NCBI GenBank assembly: GCA_017506865.1
Contig: JAFCMP010000062.1
Coordinates: 124,001 to 188,000 of the forward strand
Direction: 5' to 3'
Origin: Tribonema minus
Taxonomy: Eukaryota; Sar; Xanthophyceae; Tribonematales; Tribonemataceae
DNA length: 64,000 bases
Below, in pieces: positions 55,856 through 64,000 of this stretch; within the stretch, counting starts at the first letter, position 1, and each line of letters starts with the position of its first letter. A program made the translations under genes and the position numbers. The notes below the pieces were generated by a model. That model ran no database searches. It saw only the letters and a list, made by a program, of their open reading frames with translations, and had not been told where the DNA came from.

Positions 55856-57185
55856 CTAATCGCTCCTGTACTTTTGGCTGAAGTTCTGCTCGTCATCATT
55901 AGACGCATACGAGCCAGCATCGGATGTCTCGTACTCCTCGCTAGAACTGTTGCCAAACATGGAGCACATGGGCTTGGGGCATCCATTGGCACGTGCCCAC
56001 TTCAACACATGCCGCTGCCCGTTGTCCTTGGCAAGGGAAATGACTGTGCCAGGGACAGCCGTTGGCTTGAGCCCACTGCAAGATCGGCAGATAACCGGCG
56101 TGCGCAGCCAAGCTGCGATTCTCCTCGTCCCAGGGGCACCTGTTGGCGCGCGCCAACTGCAGCCCCTGAAGCTGCCCCACCCCGCAGCATAGCTGCATGC
56201 TTTGAAACATTGTTTTCTCATTCCTTGGGCAACCGTTGGCGCGCGCCCACTGCAGCACACATAGGTGCCCGCCACGCGCAGCCTGTGCGCATGTCCACTC
56301 GCACCAGGGACACCCATTGCCGCGCGCCCACTGCAGGATCTGCAGGTGCCCGTTTTCCGCAGCACAGGCGCACGTGCATTCATCCCAGGGGCAGCCGTTG
56401 GCATGCGCTCACTGCAGCATCGCAAGGTGCCCTCAGCCTACAGCATTTGCGGCCGTGGACCTATCCCACGGGCACCCGTTGGCGCGAGCCCACTGCAGTA
56501 CGGCAAGGTGCCCGCCTGCCGCCGCAGATGGGCATATGAAGCTATCCCAGTACCCATTGGCGCGCGCCCACTGGAGCATGTCAAGGCGCCCGTTGATTGC
56601 AACTTCTCTGTGCAAAAATCCCGGTCCCAGGGGTAGCCATTGTCCCAGGGGTAGCCATTGGCGCGCGCTCACTGCAGCACTGCAAGAAGCCCGCCGCGGC
56701 CTTCTGCGGCAGCGATAGAAATTAGCTCATCCCAGGTGCAGCCGGCCCGGCGCAGCCACTGCGGTACTACAAGCTGACCGCCTTTGGCAGCAGCTGCGTA
56801 CAACATAGCACCCTTGTATACATGACGGCAACGTTCGGAGCCACTGCACGAGCTGCAGATGTCCCTTCGGGCAGCGATGGTCTTGGCGTCCCGTGGCAGT
56901 AATGGTGTCGCGTGGGTGCTGCGGAGCAGCAGCAATGCTCCCATATCGCCCCTGTGAATGTACGAGGTCTGTGCAATGGCGGCGTCCATGCCATTCTGCA
57001 CCGCCCACAGAACCAGGCTGGTGCTGCCGACAGCATCCGCCGCCACGGTCTGGTGCTTCCGTGGTACCGGACATGCTTCAACTTGAAGATATCGTGGCAT
57101 GAGTAGCACGTGATTCTGGTCATCAGTCTCGGACGCAGGAAAGCCACATCGGCGACGCTGAGGATCAGGTTGTCTGCATCATCAT
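55856..57185 (-). pseudogene. Ankyrin-repeat pseudogene (GCPWD type)
   Basis: On the minus strand about ten ankyrin repeats with LQWARANGCPWD cores can be followed only by changing frame. In the conserved reading there are TGA codons at 56671-56669 (LLAVLQ-stop-ARANGYPWD, Trp to stop), 56435-56433 (AVG-stop-GHLAMLQ) and 56411-56409 (AMLQ-stop-AHANGCPW, Trp to stop). Frames also shift near 57075, 56870-56790, 56615 and 56045. An 18-bp tandem duplication (GGCTACCCCTGGGACAAT) lies at about 56638-56656. The C-terminus is acidic (SSSEEYETSDAGSYAS ... stop at 55856). No introns are seen, so a retro-copy or an intronless ancestor is possible. The N-terminal piece DDADNLILSVADVAFL may be an F-box-like remnant. 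It is a likely relative of the gene at 50.3 kb. Confidence 0.7.
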
Positions 57186-57220
57186 AGCTAATGCTAATGC
57201 TAATGCTAATGCTAATCACA
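57173..57220. repeat. GCTAAT hexamer repeat, about five copies
   Basis: AGCTAATGCTAATGCTAATGCTAATGCTAATC at about 57184-57216, at the 5' edge of the ankyrin pseudogene. It is not a telomere unit. Confidence 0.9.
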
Positions 57221-57308
57221 CACTTACTGTGGACTTCAATTAGGCTTGAAGTTTGCGAAACTTGAAAGTTTTGAAAGTTAACTAGCTTCCCACGCTGGCT
57301 TCGCTAGG

Positions 57309-60300
57309 ATGGGACGCAAACGGCGGTTGCTGCTGGTTGCCAACGCAATGTGCGCAGCTGTGGCGCTAGCGGTCACCCCTGCGTCCGAGGTATCAACCAC
57401 CGAGGCAGTTGACAGCGAGGCTGAGGAGAGCATTCGACAGCTCGCTCGGGCCAGAAGTCGAAGAAAAAAGTCGCCAGATGTGGGCGTGCACGTGCATTCC
57501 CAGCAACGAACGCCGCAACAGCAGCCGCAGAATGCTGTGGTGGAAGTGTCGTACGGAGGCGCTGCCAATGTTCAGGAGCCACCCCCAGACACATGCTTCA
57601 ACGCTGCGGTCTTCGCTATGTTGGCTGATCCCGGGTCTCCCATAACTTTTCAGGTTTCGCCAACAGATTTGAAGGTGAGTGAGCATGACTCGACCTGTAA
57701 GCATAGGTGATACTTCGTGCATCTGGTGACAGTGCAAGAGCATCGGTTTTCAGTGACTCCTGAGACGGAGTGTGCCACCGGTGATACACAGTAGATGAAT
57801 CAGTACGGCCAGCATCAGATGTCCCAGTGTCACTGAGTGCGTTAATCAGCAGTAGAAGTAGACATGCCTGCCTTTGCTGGCAAGTCTTCGAATAGAGTGT
57901 GCAAGCATTCACAGCATGCAGACCCAAAGGCCATGAATAACAAGTCCATAAGTGACTGCTAATGTGTGCTGGAACGCGTTGCGCCACTCAGTCATCTGAA
58001 TTGAACTCTGCGCGCACTGCCATGTCCCTTGCTATTGATCTCAATAGTGGCAGCATGCCTAATTTGGATGACAACCTCCGTTGACAATGCGTCGCGAGTG
58101 CTGCGACTCGGCTGCAGCCATTCTGACAAAACCTGCATGTTCGTAGCCATCCGTGAACTCTCAAAGACAGCAATCGTCAAACACTCAGTAAGTCGCAGAG
58201 CTCCTGCTGTCTATTGTGGAGTGAGCTTCAACTAAAACCTCAAACTGTGTGAATATCTTGCTGGCCTAACCATCCCTTGTCACCTAGAGCTCCGCGATCT
58301 TTTGATTCGTTTTCATGTGTGCTCAGGTGACGCGTATGGTGATGGACGGTGGCTGGGAGTGTTATCCTGTGCGCTTCGATGAGGATCTGGCGGCAGCGGA
58401 GCAGGTGCTGGCGGGAAAGCACCTGGTGCTCATTGGGGACAGCCTGACCAGGTGCGGGATTGAAGTTGGTGCGTGACCTGGTTCTTGAGGGCACTCGCCA
58501 GCTCCAGCTCTTACTGAACTTCATCTGCTTGATGTACCAGGCACAAGGTTTGAGTGTGTGCAATTCAAGAAATGCAGCTAGTGGGCAGCTGCTCTTTTGA
58601 CCAGTCTCTTGAGATCTGAATGTGCGCATGGGCACAATGCTGTCAGCAAACGCTACCACTACATACGTGAAAGCAGTAGTCAACTGGCGAACTCGGAATA
58701 TTGTGCGGCTGCAGTGCGGGTGGCCTGACGCAATCATCGTGGTACTAGAGAGAGGTGCCAACCGCCTATTGTTGGTCCGAGTGGCTAGACGTGGTGTGCT
58801 GCACCAACAGCTGCCCATCAAAGAGTTCACCCGTTTCATGCTGCTTTTGATCTGACTTGGTGATAGGGCCTACACTCTTCTTTCCGAGAGTTCATAGCAA
58901 GCGTGCAAGCTCGCCAGCATTACAAATGACGTTGTGACCAGCGTAACATAGAAGTATTTCACAACGTTCGCGGACTTGGGTTCAGAAACAGTACTCAAGC
59001 TCCTTGCCTGTACATAACTGCTTGGCGATGACTCCTCATTGAAGAAATCTGGCCTGTCCTTAACATCATTCCAATTGCTGCAAGCAGCAAGGGCCACTAC
59101 ATGCATTGCTTATCGTGACAAGGCCGTGACATAGGCACACATTTGCTGGTCCATCCTTGACTACCTCGGCAGTATTATGAAATGTGCTTGCAGGTTTTTA
59201 CTCTACTGAGGTTCGATTGCAAAGAATTCTGCATGTGCCTGAGGTGTAGCGTAAGCTATAAATGATGGATTACTGCTTTGTGGTGAGTCTGTGCACCGCA
59301 ATCTCTACAAAGCTATTGTGCTCACTGCCGCTCGTTGGACCGACGCTCACTGCAGGTATCAGTACACGTCCCTGGTGTACTTCTTGGAGAATGGTCACTT
59401 TATGAGCCCCCCTCCTGACAATGCGTGGAAGGCTGAGTTTGAGTCCTGGAATGACTACTTCAGGGTAAGTCCTTCTGTGGCCGCTAAATTGCTGCAACTG
59501 GCAGTAAAACCCTATGTACTCGTGTAGGATTACTCGTGTAGGATCCTGACTCGGTGACTGAGCTGCTGCGCTGGCAGCGTTATATGACTACTTTAGCGTG
59601 AGTGCATGTAGCTTTGCTTATATAGTATACAGCACTTTGCGCATTGACATTACAAAGCTCACGTGACAATGAATGGCCTTTCCCGACATCAGCCTTGGCA
59701 GTATTGTCACTCAGATGTACAATGGTTGTAGTGTAAGGTATTAGCACCTGGTGTTGCTACTCCAACATCGAGAAAAAGAAATGCACGATAGATTATTTAG
59801 TTTTTTTGACTGTCAGTGAAAGTCAAAGCCTCACGTCATGACAAAGACACCATTCCATGCCAAACGGTGATTTGCAAAGCCTCACGTCATGACAAAGCAA
59901 CAACCATTCATGCCGATCAATGGGTGATACTTCGAAGTATTTGTGCAATTCATGAATGCCAACTGTCATGCAAGCTGCTGGCAGCTGTAGGCACACAAGA
60001 GCATGCGGCTACATGACATTTTGCGTAGTCTGAACCATTGTGCCTACATCATTCAGGTGACAAGCCTCAATCTTGTGGTGACAGTTTCGTAGATCAACAA
60101 GATGGTTTGTAGGCTTCCAGCAGTTACCAGCAGGGTGACTTCTGTGCACGCATTATGCGTCACTGCAGCATTCGTGCGCTCCGCAAGCCTTTGGCTCTAG
60201 CATGAGGTGTTGGCTGCACAGTGCAACAAGCAGATGCGCAAACAGCATTGGTAATTGACATGTGCATGGTGCTTTAAACTTAAGTATAATCATCCTGGAT

Positions 60301-62776
60301 TGACCAAAGCTGTTGAGCTCAACTTGGTTTCCACAATGAAAGTGCAGGTCATGAAAATGTAAGTAACGCAGGTCATGAAAACTTCATTCCAGCCCTCTGC
60401 GATTGATCATGTACGGTTCTGTATTGACCCCCAAGTGCCTGCAAATGTGTCTTCAGATCACCAACGAGAGGTTGCACGGGAACGAAGTCTGCGATTGCTA
60501 TCGGCCATCGGAGCAAATTGACGGGTCCTACGAGAACCGGTGAGCCATCATGTGCTCAAAAATAAAGATGGCGCTTGTTGATGCTCATGTGATAGTGATA
60601 CAGTATTGGTATGCTTGCCCAATCGGCTCTTTGAAATTCGGTACAGGCATGGCTTTGGCCCGAATGTGGGCAGACAGGGGCAGGTGCTACAGCTGGCGAC
60701 AATGACCCTGTGTATGAGTGAGGTTTCAGCCACTGTTGTCAACATGTCCGCTCGACATGTTCTCATCGAGACACAAGAGTCACTACGTTATAACAGCAGC
60801 AGCACCTGCTGCTAGTTTTGCAAGGTCAGGTTGAGAACAGAGATGCCCTGTGACACAGATTGTTAGGCGGGGTGCAGCGGCACCAGTACATCTGTATGTC
60901 TTGAGCACATTCCAGGGTATGCACTTGTCGATTTATCGTGACGTGATAGTGCATTGTGAGGGCATCCGCTTCATCTGCGCACAACGTAATAATCACGAGA
61001 ACTTTGAAACACCATATTGCAAGTTTGGCAGCTGTTGCACCAGTACACGTGTATGTCTTGAGCACATACCGGGAATGCACTTGTTGATTTTTCATGGCGT
61101 GATAGTGCATTCTGAGGGCATCTGCTTCATCTTTGCATATTGTAGTAGTCACGCAAGCTACATGCATGTATTTAGCGCATCCAAGGCAACGTGCTTCTTG
61201 GTGCTCCATATCATGATGGTGCATATAAGAGTGACTGCTTCATGTATGTGCCATGAATTAATGAAGAGAGCTGTGACACGCCACGTTGCAACTTCAACAG
61301 TTGACGCACAAACACTTTGACCACTTAAGTTGCCCTGGCAGTGTTCTTAGCTCTGCATGCGTGGCTGAGCATGTCGATGAGCAGTGCCACAGCATGCAGC
61401 AGCAAGCGGTGGTAGGAGCTATGCGTACCAGTACCATTTTCATGGCTGCTTTCTTGGGGTTTTGGGACACATTTACAAAGGGGCGACTGGTTTCTGAGCT
61501 GCTTGACTACTTGTTTCATGTCTCGCGCGTAAGCATGATTTGGAGGCATTCAGCTCAAATACTTTGGTTCCGATAAACTCCAGAAAAGATATTATCAGTT
61601 CATTAATCCCGCTGTTGACAAAGATGAATGTTGCAACTACACATGCTTCAAGATATGAGGTGCTTGCCAAGCTTGTGACAGCCCTCCCCATAGATAAGTC
61701 TGTAGATGATGTAATGTTCAGACTACATACAAGTCCATTGCATGCTTTCGAAGCACATGTAGGGCATGCTTTGCTGCACGACACGCGGCTTCACGCGCAT
61801 CCTGCCTGTACCACAATAATCGCCTTTGCTGCACAGCTGTCGCCTGTACTACCTTGGCCTGGGATTGCTGCAACTGCTGCTGGCACCCCACACACGATGC
61901 ACCAAATGAGAGTCTGCGACGTGGTCATGAACACTCAGTAGCATTATTGTCACATTTGGTAGTCACGGTCTGATCGCACAAATGGATGCCGTTGGCTAGT
62001 GCGCTACTTAGAGTTCAGGTTAAGGTTAGAGTTAGAGTGAGGATTAGGGTTAATCCTAAGTGCCAAAAATACCTACTGCACTGTCAATCCCCGCCCTCAA
62101 CCTCACTCATATTCACAAGGCCTTCTTAATCCCCCCCACCCCCCCCCCCCACCCCCCCCTCCCACACGCATGCACCGCCAGCTACTACTACAACCCCGCC
62201 ACAGACGTGCGCATCTCGTACCTGCAGTGGCGCGGCGCGCGCGGCATCTACCTGCACGACCAAATCCTAGACGCCGTCGTCGACGGAGACATGGCGCGCG
62301 CCGGCTCCTACTGCCGCGCGGGCGAATGCGGCGCGGACGTTCCGGGTCTCGATCCCGTGCGCTTCACGAGCGCGAACGATTTTGTCCGCGACGGCGCGCC
62401 GCGCCTGCGCCCGCACTTTTTGGTGCTGAACTGCGGGCACTGGGCGGGGTGCGGCACGCGCGCAGAGTTCAATGCGCTAGCCGACAGCGCGCGCGACGCG
62501 GTGGTGAAGGGGGGCGGGCACGAGCGCAATGTGATATGGAAGATGACCACGACCAGCGCGACGAGGGGCATTGCGGGGCACAAGCACTGCGGGCCGTTTG
62601 TGGCGCGGGGGGCGCGTGTGTCGCCGGACGACAGGGTGTCGGAGGGGTTCAGGGTGCTGGTGGGCGCGCCGGGGAGCGGCGTGACCCTGGGCGACGTGTT
62701 TGAGGACACGATACACTTCCACGCGGAGGTGTACGCGGAGCTCAACAACATACTGCTAAACGTCCTGGCGACGTGA
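57309..62776 (+). CDS. PC-esterase / trichome-birefringence-like protein, probable Golgi acyltransferase or esterase
   Basis: Exons 57309-57674, 58327-58451, 59356-59464, 60457-60539 and 62182-62776 join in phase (0, 2, 0, 2): 1278 nt, 425 aa. The N-terminus MGRKRRLLLVANAMCAAVAL is a type II signal anchor followed by a charged stem, so Golgi or secretory lumen is likely. Domain evidence: KHLVLIGDSLTRYQYTSLVY with the GDS nucleophile Ser at about residue 161; NEVCDCYRP; YENRYYYN; FLVLNCGHWAG; and the C-terminal DTIHFHAEVYAELNN with Asp403/His406 of the DxxH pair. This set is typical of the PC-esterase (PF13839) family, whose plant TBL members O-acetylate cell-wall polysaccharides and whose animal/fungal CASD1/Cas1 relatives acetylate glycans. 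The substrate here is unknown. A short open segment at 59542-59597 with good borders breaks phase and was left out. Intron 4 (1.6 kb) holds tandem repeats. Confidence 0.8.
58260..58314 (-). repeat. Dispersed repeat, copy 3 (partial)
   Basis: The complement matches the core of 25676-25800 and 31796-31926 (AAAGATCGCGGAGCTCTAGGTGACAAGGGATGG). It lies 12 nt before the acceptor of the PC-esterase exon at 58327. In the gene's sense it provides GATCTTTTGATTCGTTTTC, the pyrimidine-rich part of the 3' splice site. Confidence 0.65.
59815..59910 (+). repeat. Short tandem duplication, period about 54 bp
   Basis: 'AAAGCCTCACGTCATGACAAAGACACC' recurs as 'AAAGCCTCACGTCATGACAAAGCAACAACC' within intron 3 of the PC-esterase gene. 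Confidence 0.7.
60870..61245 (+). repeat. Two to three tandem copies of a 150-bp intronic unit
   Basis: 'GGCACCAGTACATCTGTATGTCTTGAGCACATTCC...CACTTGTCGATTTATCGTGACGTGATAGTGCATTGTGAGGGCATCCGCTTCATCT' (about 60880) recurs at about 61037. A shorter, diverged third copy (TTTAGCGCATCCAAGGCAACGTGCTTC...ATGGTGCATATAAG) lies at about 61168. Noncoding, inside intron 4. Confidence 0.7.
61990..62165. repeat. Telomere-like tract and poly-C run before the last PC-esterase exon
   Basis: TTAGGG-like units at about 62016-62056 (GTTAAGGTTAGAGTTAGAGTGAGGATTAGGGTTAATCCTAA) are followed by a C-run (about 62130-62160, interrupted only by single A or T bases) that serves as the polypyrimidine tract of the acceptor at 62181. 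Confidence 0.75.
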
Positions 62777-64000
62777 GCGGGGTGGGGGGGCAGGGGGGCG
62801 TGATTGTGTGCAGGGGATCAGCATCAGCAGCGGCAGCCGCAGCGGCGGCGCGGCGGCGGCGGCAGCAGCAGTAGTGGCGGTGGCAGCGGCAGTGGCAGCA
62901 GCGAGGATGGCGGCGGCGCATGGCGTATATGTGAAGAACAGTGAGGGCTGCTGCTGTGTGCATGCGTGCCAGCGCAGGGGAACAGGCAACTCGGTGGTTG
63001 ATCACAGGCAGATTCCTGCTGCGTGGTGAAGGTATGCGTCGCTGCGACATGCACAGCACAGTGCGCGGCTCAACCAGAGTTGCGGTATGTGCTCTGCGCA
63101 CCCAGCAATACATGGCGCGAGCTGATGAGGCAGTTTGCTGCATCTCACGCATTCGTGTCAACGGCTGGTGTCCCAATTATAGGGCCGGCGCAAGTGGCTC
63201 AGATGATCAGCGTTATTGTAACGCTGTGTGCGTGGGCAGCGGAGCCCCGTGTGGCAGTGCCAATGCGCATACACACGCTGCTAGCATATACAGCGACACC
63301 ACCGTTCAACAGATGCTGACGATGGCAGACAGAGTTCGCCACCGCTGCTGCTGTCAAAACCGCAGGTGGCACTGCATTTGTGGTGCTATCATTCAAACAG
63401 CACACAACGCACGCCAGTGCCGCCAGCAGCTGCGGCGCCCTAAGAGGCGTGGCGGTACAGTTGTATGCTGATGCAGCAGACTCAGCCCAAGCAGGCCTGT
63501 GATTGCCACGGCACTGGTGCGGTCATGCGTCGCCAAATGCGACTGTCCGTTTGCTGCACTTAGCGCTTGTCGACACTGAGCTGAGCAGCAAAGTCGGCGT
63601 ACCAGCAGGATGTTGACGAACAGCATAACCACTTGATGTGTAGTCAGAACCCATAGGCTGAGGTCTGGGTCTGTCGCGACCGCGTGTTTCCCGGCGCACT
63701 GTCGACTGCATTAAAGTGCTGACTGGCGTACTTGTTGCTGTATATCTGAGTGTGCCCCTCGTGTAGTGGGGATTGCGTTGCGGGTCAATTAGTGGCCACT
63801 TACATCAATGTGAATACATTCCGCCAGCATGGCGCACTCCTACAGCCTCGCCACCGCCTATGATTTGCTGATATCCTATGCAACTGTTCTGCCCATTCTG
63901 TCCATTACAGTTTGGTCATTCTTCACATCTCGGCACTTGCTTCTGAACGCGGAGTTGTGATTATACAAAGCGTCTGCCTGCCTGCGGCGTATCAGGGCGG
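62777..64000. other. Unresolved, coding-like segments
   Basis: A GCN trinucleotide-rich patch lies at about 62818-62925. From 63020 to 63475 several frames stay open on the plus strand (for example LRYVLCAPSNTWRELMRQF at about 63085; TEFATAAAVKTAGGTAFVV at about 63333 to a stop at 63489). I cannot choose a frame or find splice partners. Nothing is supported beyond 63500, and a gene may continue off the right edge. Confidence 0.25.

Noticed and set aside
55802-56539. 245-codon plus-strand frame
   Set aside because: Antisense shadow of the ankyrin pseudogene (its LARAHCST-type repeats are the complement of the WARANGCP core).
58240-58839. 199-codon minus-strand frame
   Set aside because: Antisense to PC-esterase exon 2 plus intron; no motif, and it includes the dispersed repeat.
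59542-59597. Candidate PC-esterase exon (DPDSVTELLRWQRYMTTL)
   Set aside because: It has good borders, but including it breaks the phase into the exon carrying NEVCDCYRP. Skipping it gives a perfect frame.
60643-60712. Candidate PC-esterase exon after TACAG (HGFGPNVGRQGQVLQLATMT)
   Set aside because: The exon at 60539 (CG) joins directly to 62182 (C) to make ENRYYYN in phase; adding this piece does not fit and its donor is poor.
1-64000. Prokaryotic or viral origin
   Set aside because: Introns with consistent phases, an SMN YG box, telomere-type repeats and low coding density all indicate a eukaryotic nuclear genome.

Overview
The window is eukaryotic nuclear DNA. Coding sequence occurs as short exons with GT-AG borders (GTGAGT, GTAAGT, GTATGT donors; pyrimidine-CAG acceptors). 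There are no operons or Shine-Dalgarno signals, and intergenic and intronic DNA dominates. TTAGGG-type telomere-like tracts are scattered inside the sequence, and the ankyrin repeats carry 'LQWARANGCPWD' cores. Together these suggest an algal protist, perhaps a photosynthetic stramenopile such as a xanthophyte or brown-algal relative. That placement is inference; a haptophyte or another alga is not excluded. I saw no tRNA, rRNA, CRISPR array or complete transposon.

Layout, left to right. (1) 1-3.8 kb: telomere-like tracts and two exons of a minus-strand coiled-coil gene, with degenerate tandem copies of one exon around it. (2) 3.8-7.4 kb: tandem repeats, including an array of 36-39-nt exon-like units. 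(3) 7.4-13.6 kb, minus: a complete multi-exon gene for a Gln/Ala/Gly-rich disordered protein (645 aa as modelled). One internal exon exists as four tandem copies whose reading phase allows exactly one to be used. (4) 13.98-14.6 kb, plus: a damaged coding segment. (5) 14.6-20.6 kb: tandem duplications and low-complexity DNA. (6) 20.6-28.4 kb, plus: a multi-pass membrane protein spread over phase-compatible exons, preceded by a triplicated exon. (7) 29.95-33.4 kb, minus: an SMN-like protein (YG box), with two extra YG-box exon copies in the next intron. (8) 35.5-42.9 kb, plus: a complete ten-exon gene (648 aa) with an N-terminal region resembling a class I glutamine amidotransferase fold; function unknown. 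(9) 43-49 kb: weaker candidate exons. (10) 50.3-53.5 kb, plus: an F-box plus ankyrin-repeat gene with one frameshift and two alternative 3' ends. (11) 55.9-57.2 kb, minus: an ankyrin pseudogene. (12) 57.3-62.8 kb, plus: a complete five-exon PC-esterase/TBL-like gene (425 aa) with a signal anchor, GDS and DxxH motifs. (13) 62.8-64 kb: unresolved coding-like DNA.

The unifying feature is not a pathway but a mode of change: local tandem duplication of about 50-270 bp segments that often carry an exon, or one of its splice sites, plus flanking intron. The same process appears in the disordered-protein gene, the SMN-like gene, the coiled-coil gene, the membrane-protein region, the F-box/ankyrin gene and the amidotransferase-like gene. 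In most cases the extra copies are decaying. In the 11.0-11.5 kb cluster all four copies keep intact splice sites and length, which makes it the best candidate for a functional, undescribed switch.

Gene models were assembled by eye from splice signals and phase. For the complete models the summed coding length is an exact multiple of three with a terminal stop, but no transcript evidence was available.
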